A stretch of 64,000 nucleotides of DNA from Colwellia psychrerythraea 34H (GTDB lineage: Bacteria; Pseudomonadota; Gammaproteobacteria; Enterobacterales; Alteromonadaceae): contig NC_003910.7 of NCBI RefSeq assembly GCF_000012325.1, forward strand, positions 3,038,001 to 3,102,000, read 5' to 3'. This document shows positions 10,545-19,958 of the stretch, piece after piece (position 1 is the stretch's first letter; the number at the start of each line of letters is the position of its first letter). The notes under the pieces were generated by a model, which saw nothing but the letters and a program-made list of their open reading frames with translations, ran no database searches and was not told the origin of the DNA. A program made the position numbers and the translations under genes.

Positions 10545-10751
10545 ATGACCATTAAACTAAGTGAAAAACGCATTACTTGTCCTCACTGTGGTCATCATTT
10601 GCACGCGACCCTAGATGCCTCTGCTGGTGATCAAGATTATTACGATGAGTGCCCTTCTTGTTGTATGGAGATTCACTACAATTTGCATGTTGATGAATAC
10701 AGAAAAAAGATTCAATTAACCGTAGATAGTGATGATGAGCAAGTCTTCTAG
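10545..10751 (+). CDS. CPXCG motif-containing cysteine-rich protein
   Basis: This 68-residue zinc-ribbon mini-protein has two cysteine pairs, CPHCG at residues 12-16 and CPSCC near 37-41, followed by a short beta-rich tail (YNLHVDEYRKKIQL). It matches the CPXCG family found across gammaproteobacteria, whose function is unknown. A GGAGG lies just upstream of the ATG. It sits between the fructosamine kinase gene and the MATE exporter with no sign of an operon. Confidence 0.88.
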   Translation: MTIKLSEKRITCPHCGHHLHATLDASAGDQDYYDECPSCCMEIHYNLHVDEYRKKIQLTVDSDDEQVF

Positions 10752-10916
10752 ACATCCTCATTCAAGACTCTGTAAATTGTACTAATAAAAACCTGGATTA
10801 CTTTACTTTTAAAGAGACTGTTTGCCTTGTTTGCTCAGGCTATCTCATCTATGATGCTTGAAATTTGGCAATACCGATAATCGCTCCCCTTCTTCTTTAC
10901 TAAAGTAACCAATGAC

Positions 10917-12335
10917 ATGAATTTAGCTGATTTCTTCACCCATAGTAAAAGCTTATTAAAACTCACTTATCCCATTTTAATCGCGCAATTAATTCAAAAC
11001 TTAATGGGCTTTGTCGATATTGTTATGGCCGGACGCGTCAGCGCTACTGATTTGGCCGCGGTTGCCGTAGCGAATAGTATTTGGTTACCACTTATATTGA
11101 CCATTTATGGCTTAATAATGGCACTTTCTGCTATTGTTTCTCAGCTGGCCGGTGCCAAAAACTATAGCAAAATAGTAGAACAAACCTATCAAACCGCTTG
11201 GATATCTTTAGTGTTAGGCTTATCACTGATACTTCTCTACTACCTACTCATTCCTATAGTGTCACCACTCGTCACTTTAGAGAGCAACCTTGAAGAGTTG
11301 ATGTTCGATTACTTAGGTTTTATTGTTTGGGGTGCTCCTGGCTTTTGTTTATACCTTGTACTAAGAAATTATTCCGAAGGCCTTTCATACACTAAGCCAA
11401 CGATGATTATTAGTATCATCGGTTTACTGGTCAACATCCCTGCTAATTATATTTTCATCTATGGCAAATTTGGCATGCCTGCTCTAGGCGGTGCTGGGTG
11501 TGGAGTAGCCACAGCACTCGTTTACTGGTCTATGTTTATCAGTATGCTTATTTATTGCTTTTATTCAAAGGTACTAAAACAAGCAAACTTATTTAGTGCG
11601 TTTTATTGGCCCGTATTAGCAGAAATCAAAGCAATATTAGGCTTAGGTATTCCAATCGCTTTATCACTTCTTTTTGAAGTGAGTCTTTTTGCTATTGTTG
11701 CTATTATTTTAGTGCCCTTTGGCGCGCAAGTGGTCGCAAGTCATCAAGTAGCATTAAACTTTACTGGTCTAGTATTCATGGTGCCGTTAAGCATAGCCAT
11801 GGCTACCACCATTAAAGTCGGCTTTGCTATTGGTAATAAAGACTTCAAACAAGCAAGAGATTACACCATGTACTCTATTGTTCTGGGCTTAGCCCTCGCT
11901 TGTATCACGGCGCTAATAACCGTACTTTTTAGAACACAAATTGCTGGTATTTACAGTACAGAAGCTCCCGTTATTGAATTAGCAGCCAGTTTAATGTTAC
12001 TTGCTACCATTTATCAATTTTCAGATACTATTCAAGTTGTCTCTGCAGGCGCATTACGCGGCTATAAAGACACTAAATCTATATTATATATAACCTTTGT
12101 ATCATATTGGCTTGTGGGTTTATCTGTAGGCTTAATTTTAGGTGTCACCGATTGGATTGTTCCAAGAATAGGACCTTATGGCTTTTGGATTGGTTTTATT
12201 GTTGGTTTGACCACAGCAGCAATATTGCTCGCTTGGCGCTTACGAATAATTCAAGAGCGAATTAAAAATAATACTTTTGTGCCGGAAGAAACTGACACCT
12301 TGATACATATTTCTTCAGGTAAAATAGATGACTAG
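10917..12335 (+). CDS. MATE-family multidrug efflux transporter (NorM-like)
   Basis: This inner-membrane antiporter expels cationic drugs using a Na+ or H+ gradient. The 472-residue protein shows about twelve hydrophobic segments in two homologous halves. Family marks in the N-terminal half include YPILIAQLIQNLMGFVDIVM and GRVSATDLAAVAVANS. In the second half, LGIPIALSLLFEVSLFA and the ASHQVALNF segment near residue 275 are typical of NorM. A soluble tail of about 25 residues follows the last membrane segment. It is the last core gene before tRNA-Val and the island. Confidence 0.92.
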   Translation: MNLADFFTHSKSLLKLTYPILIAQLIQNLMGFVDIVMAGRVSATDLAAVAVANSIWLPLILTIYGLIMALSAIVSQLAGAKNYSKIVEQTYQTAWISLVLGLSLILLYYLLIPIVSPLVTLESNLEELMFDYLGFIVWGAPGFCLYLVLRNYSEGLSYTKPTMIISIIGLLVNIPANYIFIYGKFGMPALGGAGCGVATALVYWSMFISMLIYCFYSKVLKQANLFSAFYWPVLAEIKAILGLGIPIALSLLFEVSLFAIVAIILVPFGAQVVASHQVALNFTGLVFMVPLSIAMATTIKVGFAIGNKDFKQARDYTMYSIVLGLALACITALITVLFRTQIAGIYSTEAPVIELAASLMLLATIYQFSDTIQVVSAGALRGYKDTKSILYITFVSYWLVGLSVGLILGVTDWIVPRIGPYGFWIGFIVGLTTAAILLAWRLRIIQERIKNNTFVPEETDTLIHISSGKIDD

Positions 12336-12461
12336 CACAACTTTCGGACATATTGCTGGTAAAACCAGCAAACGAATCTTTTTTTCAAATGAATTAAACA
12401 AAACTACTTGCAAGGCGATTAACCAAAAGCTAACATAGCGCTCGTTGAGTTATCAACATGT

Positions 12462-12538
12462 GCTCGCTTAGCTCAGTTGGTTAGAGTACTTGCATGACAT
12501 GCAAGGTGTCACAGGTTCGAGTCCCGTAGCGAGCACCA
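12462..12538 (+). tRNA. tRNA-Val (anticodon GAC)
   Basis: This is a complete cloverleaf of 77 nt with encoded CCA. The acceptor stem GCTCGCT pairs with AGCGAGC, followed by discriminator A and CCA (12536-12538). The D-arm is GCTCAGTTGGTTAGAGT, the anticodon stem CTTGC/GCAAG encloses loop ATGACAT with GAC at 12496-12498, and the T-loop is TTCGAGT. One A-C mismatch is present in the T stem. The 3' end serves as the attachment site of the island that follows. Confidence 0.97.
12519..12538 (+). other. attL: tRNA-Val 3' end used as the integration site
   Basis: The 20-bp sequence GAGTCCCGTAGCGAGCACCA at the tRNA 3' end recurs, with one A missing, at 61993-62011. Together with the integrase 166 bases downstream this defines the left boundary of the island. 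Confidence 0.85.
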
Positions 12539-12566
12539 AATACAGGTTCATTAAGAACCATTAAAG

Positions 12567-12606
12567 ACCCGTAAAGCCTTATAAAACAAGCTTTACGGGT
12601 TTTTTT
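12567..12606 (+). terminator. Intrinsic terminator after tRNA-Val
   Basis: A perfect 11-bp stem ACCCGTAAAGC / GCTTTACGGGT (12567-12577 and 12590-12600) with a 12-nt loop and six T residues. Lying inside the island, it was brought in by the element and now replaces the original tRNA terminator. Confidence 0.88.
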
Positions 12607-12648
12607 ATGTCCATTACCTTCCATTCCTGTCCCGTGACATCTGCACTT

Positions 12649-12703
12649 TTTAGTAGTACATTTAGTAGTACAGCATTTATCTAACAAAAGTTGTACTACT
12701 AAA
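12649..12703. repeat. Left arm-type repeats TTTAGTAGTACA
   Basis: Two direct copies abut each other at 12649-12660 and 12661-12672. One inverted copy (TGTACTACTAAA) at 12692-12703 ends at the base before the integrase ATG. The same repeat pair recurs at 61914-61937 near attR. Their position suggests integrase or excisionase arm sites that may also autoregulate the integrase. Confidence 0.7.
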
Positions 12704-13951
12704 ATGGCTAGAAAAGTAAAACCTCTTACCAATACTGAAGTTAAGCAGGCAAAGCCTAAAGATAAGATTTACAAGTTATCTGACGGCGATGGCTTACAAT
12801 TGCGCATAATGCCAAATGGCTCTAAACAATGGCTGTTAGACTACTTCAAACCTTACACAAAAAAACGTACCTCATTCAGCTTAGGATCATACCCTGATGT
12901 TACATTAGCCAATGCAAGAGCCAAGCGTGCATCTTCAAGAGAACTTTTAGCTCAAGACATCGACCCCAAAGAACATAAAGAAGACCACCACCGTGAACAA
13001 TTGCTTATCGCTAGCCACACTTTAAAGAGTGTTGCTGAAGATTGGTTTGCCATCAAAAAGACCACGATTACAGAAGTTACTGCTAAAAGCCTATGGCGTA
13101 AGTTTGAAAACCACGTTTTTCCAAAGCTAGGCCACAGGCCAATAGACAAAATATTAGCACCAGAGGCTATTGAAGCACTTAAGCCTTTAGCTGCTAAAGG
13201 TAACCTAGAAACAACAGGTAAAATCATTGGCCATTTAAACAACATAATGACCCATGCCGTAAATACGGGGATATTACATCACAATCCGTTATCAGGGATT
13301 CGTAGCGCATTCTCAGCCCCTAAAGTAACTAATATGCCCACCATTAAGCCTAATGAATTAGGTAAGCTAATGAAGGTCATCAGTTACGCCAGCATTAAGC
13401 TAGTCACCAGATGTTTAATTGAGTGGCAACTTCACACAATGACCAGGCCCAGCGAAAGCGCTAAAGCTGAGTGGTCAGAAATAGATTTAGAGAATAGATT
13501 ATGGGTTATTCCTGCTGAACGTATGAAAATGAGATTAGAGCATAAAGTACCACTGACCAAACAATCCATTGAAATACTTGAACGATTAAAGCCAATTACA
13601 GGCCATCGAACACACCTATTCCCTTCCCACATTAATCACCATAAACACTGCAACGTTGAAACAGCAAACAAAGCATTAATACGTATGGGCTATAAAAACA
13701 GATTAGTCGCTCATGGCTTACGTGCTTTAGCTAGCACTACTTTAAACGAACAAGAGTTTAATGCTGATGTTATCGAGTCTGCACTATCTCATGTCGATAA
13801 AAATGAAGTTAGACGTGCCTACAATCGTGCAGAATACCTTGATAGCAGGCGTGAACTAATGTGCTGGTGGAGTGAGCATATAGAGCAGGCAGTAAGTGGC
13901 AACTTACCTGTCTCAACGTTAAAAGAGCAAAAGATAATCTGCAACGAATGA
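12704..13951 (+). CDS. P4-type tyrosine integrase
   Basis: This site-specific recombinase inserts and excises the island at tRNA-Val. The 415-residue protein begins with the DUF4102-like arm-binding domain (LSDGDGLQLRIMPNGSKQWLLDY and SLGSYPDVTLANARAKR). A core-binding helical domain follows (about 100-200), then the catalytic domain with the Arg box MTRPSESAKAEW, the HGLRALASTTLNE box near residue 345 and SHVDKNEVRRAYNRAEY with the catalytic Tyr. It is oriented away from the tRNA and lies 166 bases from attL, the usual layout for P4-like islands. The ATG is contiguous with an inverted arm-type repeat. Confidence 0.95.
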   Translation: MARKVKPLTNTEVKQAKPKDKIYKLSDGDGLQLRIMPNGSKQWLLDYFKPYTKKRTSFSLGSYPDVTLANARAKRASSRELLAQDIDPKEHKEDHHREQLLIASHTLKSVAEDWFAIKKTTITEVTAKSLWRKFENHVFPKLGHRPIDKILAPEAIEALKPLAAKGNLETTGKIIGHLNNIMTHAVNTGILHHNPLSGIRSAFSAPKVTNMPTIKPNELGKLMKVISYASIKLVTRCLIEWQLHTMTRPSESAKAEWSEIDLENRLWVIPAERMKMRLEHKVPLTKQSIEILERLKPITGHRTHLFPSHINHHKHCNVETANKALIRMGYKNRLVAHGLRALASTTLNEQEFNADVIESALSHVDKNEVRRAYNRAEYLDSRRELMCWWSEHIEQAVSGNLPVSTLKEQKIICNE

Positions 13952-14085
13952 TATAAAAGCTGCGTACGTAACACATCTCATTCGTATTTGATTTAAGACT
14001 TACCTACTCGGCCTCATTTAACCTAAACAATGGCACGATTATGAAACCCTTCTTTATCTAAAGGGCTAGAGTCAAGCGTTATTGA

Positions 14086-14111
14086 TTTGTGTACGCTTTG
14101 GGGTACACAAA
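14086..14111 (-). terminator. Hairpin at the 3' end of the minus-strand operon
   Basis: A perfect 9-bp stem TTTGTGTAC / GTACACAAA with an 8-nt loop lies 3 bases beyond the stop codon of the 731-residue nuclease-like gene. The T-tract after it on the minus strand is poor, so terminator activity is only likely. Confidence 0.5.
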
Positions 14112-14114
14112 AGA

Positions 14115-16310
14115 TTATTCCGTACCATTTTCTAATAAAGACTCCCAGATTTTCGAGTTTTCAATAACATCAACAAACGACTCTGAACTAAAGCCATTTT
14201 GATACAACGAATCAGCCTCTCTGTCATTTTCGTCATCACCATATAACTCAGTCATATCCATTAAAAGGTTAGCATCATCGTTTAATGCTATATGTAGCTC
14301 TTCAACAGAAACTTTTAAAAAATCATTAAAATATTCATGATCAAACTCCATACACGTATCAGCAATCCAACCAATAGCCGTGCAATGTGAACTTTCACCA
14401 ATTCCAAGTGATGATTTAAACTGATTGTCAGTTAATAAAAGATGCTTAACCGCATCAGTTTTGCGCTTTATTTGTAACCCTGCTTTCCTTAATGCATGGT
14501 TTTTATAACCTATAGCCTCCCTTTGACTACTTCTTCTATAAGTAGATTTCACTTCAATCACCAATACAAAGTCATCTAACTTACATATCAAGTCGATTTC
14601 ACCGGGGTTTATAGAATCACAACTAGAAGGCATATAACTATCAAGAACTGTAAAACCTCGTTTTCTGAAGGACTCACCAAGCCGCTCTTCAATTCTGGAG
14701 GTTTCATCCTTTAATTCAGGTCTGCTATTTGCAAAACGTCGAAGATTATTAATAGCATTAACGTTCGTTAATTGACATGCCATCATCCATGGAAGCTGCA
14801 CGCTATAGTTACCCAATTTAAAAATTGGACGTTCGGTCAATACTGGAAGTTTTTGTCTGTTACTATTTTGTAGTTCGCTGCCCCATTTTTTAAAATCAAG
14901 TGACCAAAAATCTAATATAGCCTCTGCCGCCTTTAAGTTACCCTTTGGAAAAACATCAGACACTGTCCAGCCAACTATGTTTTTAGCTTTTTGTTTCCAA
15001 TTGAGCCAGGTAATTGGGAATCGGTTTTGAAATTCATTATTAGTAGTATCAAGCAATCCACCCATTGCCAACATACTCAAAGCTCCTTGCCATTGCCCTG
15101 TATTTTCGTACTCTCTAAAAAACACTTCGATATAATCTTTATTGTAAAAAGCAAGCATCAACTCAAGTGATAACAAAGCTTGGAAAACTTCAACGTTCAT
15201 ACCATTATCAGTTGATACAGTTTTATCGACACCGTATATTTCACTCAGCAGTAAAGCTGATCCAAGAGCTTTGATATAAGCTGTTTGGTTCCACTGGTGA
15301 TAATATTTTGAGCCAATTTGTTGCTCTGCCATTCCTGAGTTTATAAACTCATTTAGCCCACGATAAAACCAATAACCATCGAGTAGATTAAGCTTTCTCC
15401 CGTTTAGGTCCCATGCTTGATTTACCACATTATCTAAAATGGTACGCTCTAATTGATTTCCGTTTAAAAAGTAACTTTCTTCATCATCAAAACAAAAGGG
15501 CACAACACTCCGTGATAAAAATTCATTGAGTTCAACTTGAGCCTGGATTAATTCAGAAAATTGAAAGAGAAGCGTTTCTGGAATAACAGAATCTTCATTA
15601 GATGGGAAGATAATTGGTGATAGGTGAACTTTCAGTGATTCGGCGATCTTCATTTCAGTTAATTTAAATGATACTGGTTCAGAAGTACTGATTTTCCACT
15701 CTACTATTTTCGTTAATGCAATAAACTTAGCCGTTGTAGATATTACTTCTCTATCCAAAGATAACTCCGGCTCTACAAAACCTTGAAATGCATATAAGCT
15801 TGAATAACTTAACACCTCAAAAATAGATAATTTTTCAAAAGGCTTTTGACATTGAGCAAGTAAATCTAGTCTTTGTTTATGTGCCAGTTGGAAACATTCA
15901 CAGACTTTAATTAACTTAGTCAACGAACCAGGCACAGTTTCACCTAATTTCTTTATCTCAGCCCATTTGTCACTTTCTGGCCTTAATACAACTTCAGAAT
16001 GCCGGACCCCCTTGCCAACTGACGATGGAGAGTTTTTTGCTATGTACTTTAACAAGTCAAAATTAGTTGTATTTCCTTGGGCGAAATAACGAGACAAAGC
16101 TAGAACAAAAGCATTAGAACTTAAAACTTCTGTACTGAAGTCCCAAATGACTTTGGAAGACCAAAACAGATTGTCTTTATTAACTTTTTTCTGTTTTTTT
16201 AATCTAATTGGTTTACCTGCAAGGTATGCATCTATGATTTCCAATGATGCTTCGTCACAACTGCAACCTCTTTCTAGTAAGGATGAATATTTCTGCTCAA
16301 AGTAATTCAT
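14115..16310 (-). CDS. Large protein with C-terminal PD-(D/E)XK nuclease-like domain
   Basis: This is the last gene of the eight-gene minus-strand operon. The first 500 or so residues match no family I recognise. Near the C terminus an ordered nuclease motif is visible: GEIDL with Asp573, then VLVIEVKS with Glu585 and Lys587, preceded by an RxxE helix (SRIEERLGESFRKRGF). This is the D-x(n)-E-x-K pattern of restriction-endonuclease-like folds. The sequence is rich in Trp and acidic residues and has no signal peptide or membrane segment. Cleavage of DNA or RNA is plausible but unproven. It starts 5 bases after its upstream neighbour, so co-expression is likely. Confidence 0.6.
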   Translation of the reverse strand: MNYFEQKYSSLLERGCSCDEASLEIIDAYLAGKPIRLKKQKKVNKDNLFWSSKVIWDFSTEVLSSNAFVLALSRYFAQGNTTNFDLLKYIAKNSPSSVGKGVRHSEVVLRPESDKWAEIKKLGETVPGSLTKLIKVCECFQLAHKQRLDLLAQCQKPFEKLSIFEVLSYSSLYAFQGFVEPELSLDREVISTTAKFIALTKIVEWKISTSEPVSFKLTEMKIAESLKVHLSPIIFPSNEDSVIPETLLFQFSELIQAQVELNEFLSRSVVPFCFDDEESYFLNGNQLERTILDNVVNQAWDLNGRKLNLLDGYWFYRGLNEFINSGMAEQQIGSKYYHQWNQTAYIKALGSALLLSEIYGVDKTVSTDNGMNVEVFQALLSLELMLAFYNKDYIEVFFREYENTGQWQGALSMLAMGGLLDTTNNEFQNRFPITWLNWKQKAKNIVGWTVSDVFPKGNLKAAEAILDFWSLDFKKWGSELQNSNRQKLPVLTERPIFKLGNYSVQLPWMMACQLTNVNAINNLRRFANSRPELKDETSRIEERLGESFRKRGFTVLDSYMPSSCDSINPGEIDLICKLDDFVLVIEVKSTYRRSSQREAIGYKNHALRKAGLQIKRKTDAVKHLLLTDNQFKSSLGIGESSHCTAIGWIADTCMEFDHEYFNDFLKVSVEELHIALNDDANLLMDMTELYGDDENDREADSLYQNGFSSESFVDVIENSKIWESLLENGTE

Positions 16311-16315
16311 AGTCT

Positions 16316-17563
16316 TTACCCTGCCATTAAGCTTTCTGTATTATTTCGATTTGTAGCAAATATTTTAAAAGCCTTGATTACTTCATCCAAATCTATCAAC
16401 TTAATATCTAATACTACTTGTTCATTTTCTGAGGCCATTGAGTTTAGAGAGCTAATTTGTTCGGCTCCTATATGATTGTTCTTAATTAACCATTTCCCTA
16501 ATAGTCTCATCATTTTTGATGACTCTATTAGCAATAAAGTAGTTTGTTCGATTCTTTTAGACAAATTTAATGCAAACTTTTTTTGACAAAAAGTTGTTAC
16601 ATCTCTTGATTCTACAAGTGCATAACCAAGAATGTCGCCAATTAACTTTTTACTATCATGAGTATCAAACGTTTCATCTCTTCGATGCTCCAGTAGTGGA
16701 GGTGTGTTGAAGAGTTTAAAGTTACAAGTGAAAGCATCTGAAGCCATGACCATATCACTACGACGACTAATAAAATTTGAATAGCGTAAAGAATCATTTT
16801 TACACAGTAAAACCTCAGAATTCAGTACAATTGTTGCTCCACCACGCTCTCGTCCGTTTGCAGGCGTTATCTTTGACGGTAGTTTTATGTTCCGAGTTGT
16901 AGCCTTACCCTTTACAAGACAGTCAATAAAATCATCCCATTTTAAGGTAGCGACATTCACGTTATAACGGTTAAAATCACGAGGGTTGAAAGAATAGAAG
17001 TCATGATGTGCATTGATTGAATCAGTGCTTGTAACTACCGATTCTACAGGACTAAGGTACTCATTTATCTGAAATATATCTCCCCCCACCCCGTCATCAC
17101 GAATTGCCAGCAAAACATCAAGTAAAGGACTCGTTCTAGTATATTCTTTTGGAATTGGTGAATCCCCTGATAATGTGCTGAAAGCCATATCACAACCCAA
17201 TTCGTTTAATTGGTTAATAATATTAATAAAACTCAGCTCAGGAAGGCTCCACAATAAATCGTCATCAAGTATAAAACCAATTCCTCCTCTTTCATTCATT
17301 TTTTGCTTAAGGTGCAATTGGCAAATGTTGCGGTTATCAACAATCGGTGGGTAATTAACGAAGCATTCAATCAAATCTACAGGTATAGAGAACTTACACG
17401 GTTTTATTGGTTGTGCCATACCAAATAGGAGCACAGACGCTTGAACATCAAAACTTGGTAATGCCTGTTGCATGCTTATTAATAAGCGATTGGCTACCTC
17501 TGGATGAGCTGTAGCTAATACCACATGTATATTTTTACTAAGATTCATCGTTATATAACGCAT
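16316..17563 (-). CDS. Unknown protein, possible GT-A-like nucleotide-sugar transferase
   Basis: I cannot place this 415-residue protein firmly. A hydrophobic N-terminal strand (NIHVVLATAHPEVANRLL), then a helix and later GIGFILDDDLLWSLPEL near residue 93 resemble the nucleotide-binding strand and the metal-binding DxD motif of GT-A glycosyltransferases. The C-terminal 150 residues are helical. It overlaps the upstream M20 gene by 26 bases if the first ATG is used, or 11 bases from the second ATG at 17548. Neither start has a strong ribosome-binding site. Tight coupling within the operon suggests it acts on the same substrate as the neighbouring enzymes. Confidence 0.45.
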   Translation of the reverse strand: MRYITMNLSKNIHVVLATAHPEVANRLLISMQQALPSFDVQASVLLFGMAQPIKPCKFSIPVDLIECFVNYPPIVDNRNICQLHLKQKMNERGGIGFILDDDLLWSLPELSFINIINQLNELGCDMAFSTLSGDSPIPKEYTRTSPLLDVLLAIRDDGVGGDIFQINEYLSPVESVVTSTDSINAHHDFYSFNPRDFNRYNVNVATLKWDDFIDCLVKGKATTRNIKLPSKITPANGRERGGATIVLNSEVLLCKNDSLRYSNFISRRSDMVMASDAFTCNFKLFNTPPLLEHRRDETFDTHDSKKLIGDILGYALVESRDVTTFCQKKFALNLSKRIEQTTLLLIESSKMMRLLGKWLIKNNHIGAEQISSLNSMASENEQVVLDIKLIDLDEVIKAFKIFATNRNNTESLMAG

Positions 17564-18380
17564 AATTAGCTAAGAATTTTTCAAACTGTTGCTGATGTTT
17601 TAACAATTTATTCTCATTCAACGATTCATTATCCCGATGAATAAAGTGTAAACGGTCATTAGGTCCAAATCCCATGTAAACAGCGTTTTTCGGTAAGTTA
17701 TATAGCAATGGACAAGCTTTTATACCATTCAATTTATTTAAATGTCTATATTCTATTCGGGGGCTGTCTAGGCTGCTTTCAAGTAAACTATGCCATGGTA
17801 TTAACTCCGAATCAGACTTATCCGGAGACCATAAAAACGCAATTTGCGTATTACTGTCTAAATCATTAAATCCTGTTTCTTCAATATACACCGGGGCACC
17901 AAATGCGGGTATTTCATCCTTAAAAATATCATGAGCAACCCTATCCCCCTGTGTAATCTCCTCTTCACCTTGAATTAACCACAGAATTTCAGGGATTGCT
18001 TTATCTGATAATATTAGGGATTTTAATGCGATCATACGGGCCATTAAAGGCCCTTTGTTATCAGCAATACCTCTTCCGTAAAGGCGGCCGTTAATATTTT
18101 CTAAGGTAAATGCTTCTTCACTGACCCAACTATTCAATTCTTTGACTGGAGCAACATCATAATGCCCATAAATCACAATTTTATTGTCACTTAGTCGCCC
18201 AGGGTAATGTGCAATAATTGTCGGCTGTTCGGTTTTCTCTATATCGGTAATACGAATATCAAAACCTAAACCCTCTAGAAATTTTATTACAAACGCTATT
18301 GCTTCAATATTGCCTTGAGGATGTCCTACAACTGAAGGCATCGCAATAAACTCTTTATAAATTGGTAATTCTAAACTCAT
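17538..18380 (-). CDS. M20-family metallopeptidase/amidohydrolase lacking the lid domain
   Basis: M20 enzymes hydrolyse amide bonds in peptides or acylated amino acids with two zinc ions. All expected ligand motifs are visible in order: IYGHYDVAPV near residue 70 (His and Asp), GRGIADNKGP near 102 (bridging Asp), QGEEEITQ near 136 (catalytic and ligand Glu), an IEET segment near 163, and a final His in RLHFIHRDNE near 250. Typical members have 370-480 residues. At 280 this one lacks most of the dimerisation/lid domain normally inserted between the Glu-Glu motif and the last His. It is therefore either a compact variant or an old internal deletion. It lies 78 bases after the AsnB-like gene. 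Confidence 0.75.
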   Translation of the reverse strand: MSLELPIYKEFIAMPSVVGHPQGNIEAIAFVIKFLEGLGFDIRITDIEKTEQPTIIAHYPGRLSDNKIVIYGHYDVAPVKELNSWVSEEAFTLENINGRLYGRGIADNKGPLMARMIALKSLILSDKAIPEILWLIQGEEEITQGDRVAHDIFKDEIPAFGAPVYIEETGFNDLDSNTQIAFLWSPDKSDSELIPWHSLLESSLDSPRIEYRHLNKLNGIKACPLLYNLPKNAVYMGFGPNDRLHFIHRDNESLNENKLLKHQQQFEKFLANYALYNDES

Positions 18381-18458
18381 CTCGGTAAATCACTGTTTTG
18401 TATGGAAGTAAGGAAAAATGGTGTGTTCATGTATTATTCGTCTGCCCACCTATTTCAA

Positions 18459-19958
18459 CTATTGGGTATTTATTGAAAATTCGATCTTTCGATATTTTAA
18501 GTCGCGCCGATCGATCATCTTATCAAAGGCTGGGTAATGAGAAAAATAATGATGATTAACTATGGGATAGTTAGCCAATGTTTTTTCAAAAATAGTCCTT
18601 AAAGCAACTCTTTCTGACTTAAACTCTTTCTGTAATTCATCTATTACCAATTTTTGCAAACCAGAAGTTATATCAAAGGACTCTTTTGGCGCATTAATTA
18701 TTGAATGTGGCAGTAAGTGTTTGAAAGTGTCTCTTAGTAGTGTCTTACCAATATTCATCGGTATATCGCAAAGGTTTTTTACATCCAGCATCATTGCGAT
18801 TTGAGTAACTCGTTGGTCTAGAAATGGGCAACGAGCCTCAACACTAAAACTTGCACTTATTAAATCTAAACGCCTTAACTCAGTGAAGTGCAAGTCTTTA
18901 ATTAAATTGGCTCTCATCTCAGTCGGATCATTGCGCCCATTGTACATGCCCTGATAACCACAGAAAAACTCGTCTGCACCTTCACCAGATAGCATGACTC
19001 GAATACCATCTTGATGAACCGCTTTGCATAAAAGTAGTGTAGCTAATCCATTAGATATAATTGATGGGTTATAACTCTTAGTGATATGGCACGTTTTTGT
19101 AATTAACTTAAGTAATTCATCTGCTGGAGGCGGCTTAATTAAATGAACACGGCTGAGGCAAATATTCAAATGTTCTAATAATGCTAATACTGAATCAGGG
19201 TATCTTTCGCCAACGACATAATAATGTGCATTTTCACTTAACCTAGCCTCTAAGATATAGGCAATAATAGAGCTATCTAAACCGCCACTAAGTGCAACAG
19301 CAAAAGGCCTGTTTTTTGGAACACGAAGCGATATCGCGTCCTCTAGAGTATCAATAAGGTTTGATTCATTACCTTTTATTGGCAAGTGACTATATTCTTT
19401 AAAGGTATTGCCCGTTTTTATATCAAACGCCGAAATCCCTGGTGGCACTACCTTTATTTCAGTTGTTTTTTCATCAACATAGTTAAAATCTATTCCTGTA
19501 CCTACATGCCAACCAATTCTACTATTCCATACTAACAGTGGTTTTTTACCAACATGATCTGTAAAAATTTCACATTGGCCCGTTATTTTATTAAATAGGA
19601 AACCTGAGTACATTCCATTTGACCGCATCAAGGTATCAAGTAATCCGTAGCATTCGATATGTTTAAAAAAAGTACTTACATCGTTAAATTTAGTCGGATC
19701 AATATTCAACCGTGCTGCTAGCTCTTGGTAGTTATATATCTCACCATTCAATACCAAAACCTGAGAATTACTTTGTAACGGTTGGTTTACCTCTGGTTCA
19801 GTTATATAGAGATGCGAAAACTCAAAATATAAACATGAACCATTTGAATAAAAAACGTCTGAATTGTAAGAGTCTAAACCACGCAACAACGTGTCAGGTC
19901 CAACTTTTTCATTAAAATCAACTAGATTTTTAGTAACGCTAACAACAAAGCCACACAT
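18459..19958 (-). CDS. AsnB-type glutamine-dependent asparagine synthetase-like amidotransferase
   Basis: This 499-residue protein has an N-terminal class II glutaminase domain with nucleophile Cys2 (MCGFVVSV) and the substrate-binding VLNGEIYNYQEL. The C-terminal synthetase domain has the PP-loop SGGLDSS near residue 225 and LSGEGADEFFCGY near 325. AsnB uses ATP to activate aspartate and glutamine-derived ammonia to amidate it. In biosynthetic clusters the same fold amidates other acids or closes beta-lactam rings. The gene overlaps its upstream neighbour by one base and sits among acyl-transfer and amidohydrolase genes. A non-housekeeping substrate is therefore plausible, but the sequence does not show which. 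Confidence 0.88.
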   Translation of the reverse strand: MCGFVVSVTKNLVDFNEKVGPDTLLRGLDSYNSDVFYSNGSCLYFEFSHLYITEPEVNQPLQSNSQVLVLNGEIYNYQELAARLNIDPTKFNDVSTFFKHIECYGLLDTLMRSNGMYSGFLFNKITGQCEIFTDHVGKKPLLVWNSRIGWHVGTGIDFNYVDEKTTEIKVVPPGISAFDIKTGNTFKEYSHLPIKGNESNLIDTLEDAISLRVPKNRPFAVALSGGLDSSIIAYILEARLSENAHYYVVGERYPDSVLALLEHLNICLSRVHLIKPPPADELLKLITKTCHITKSYNPSIISNGLATLLLCKAVHQDGIRVMLSGEGADEFFCGYQGMYNGRNDPTEMRANLIKDLHFTELRRLDLISASFSVEARCPFLDQRVTQIAMMLDVKNLCDIPMNIGKTLLRDTFKHLLPHSIINAPKESFDITSGLQKLVIDELQKEFKSERVALRTIFEKTLANYPIVNHHYFSHYPAFDKMIDRRDLKYRKIEFSINTQ

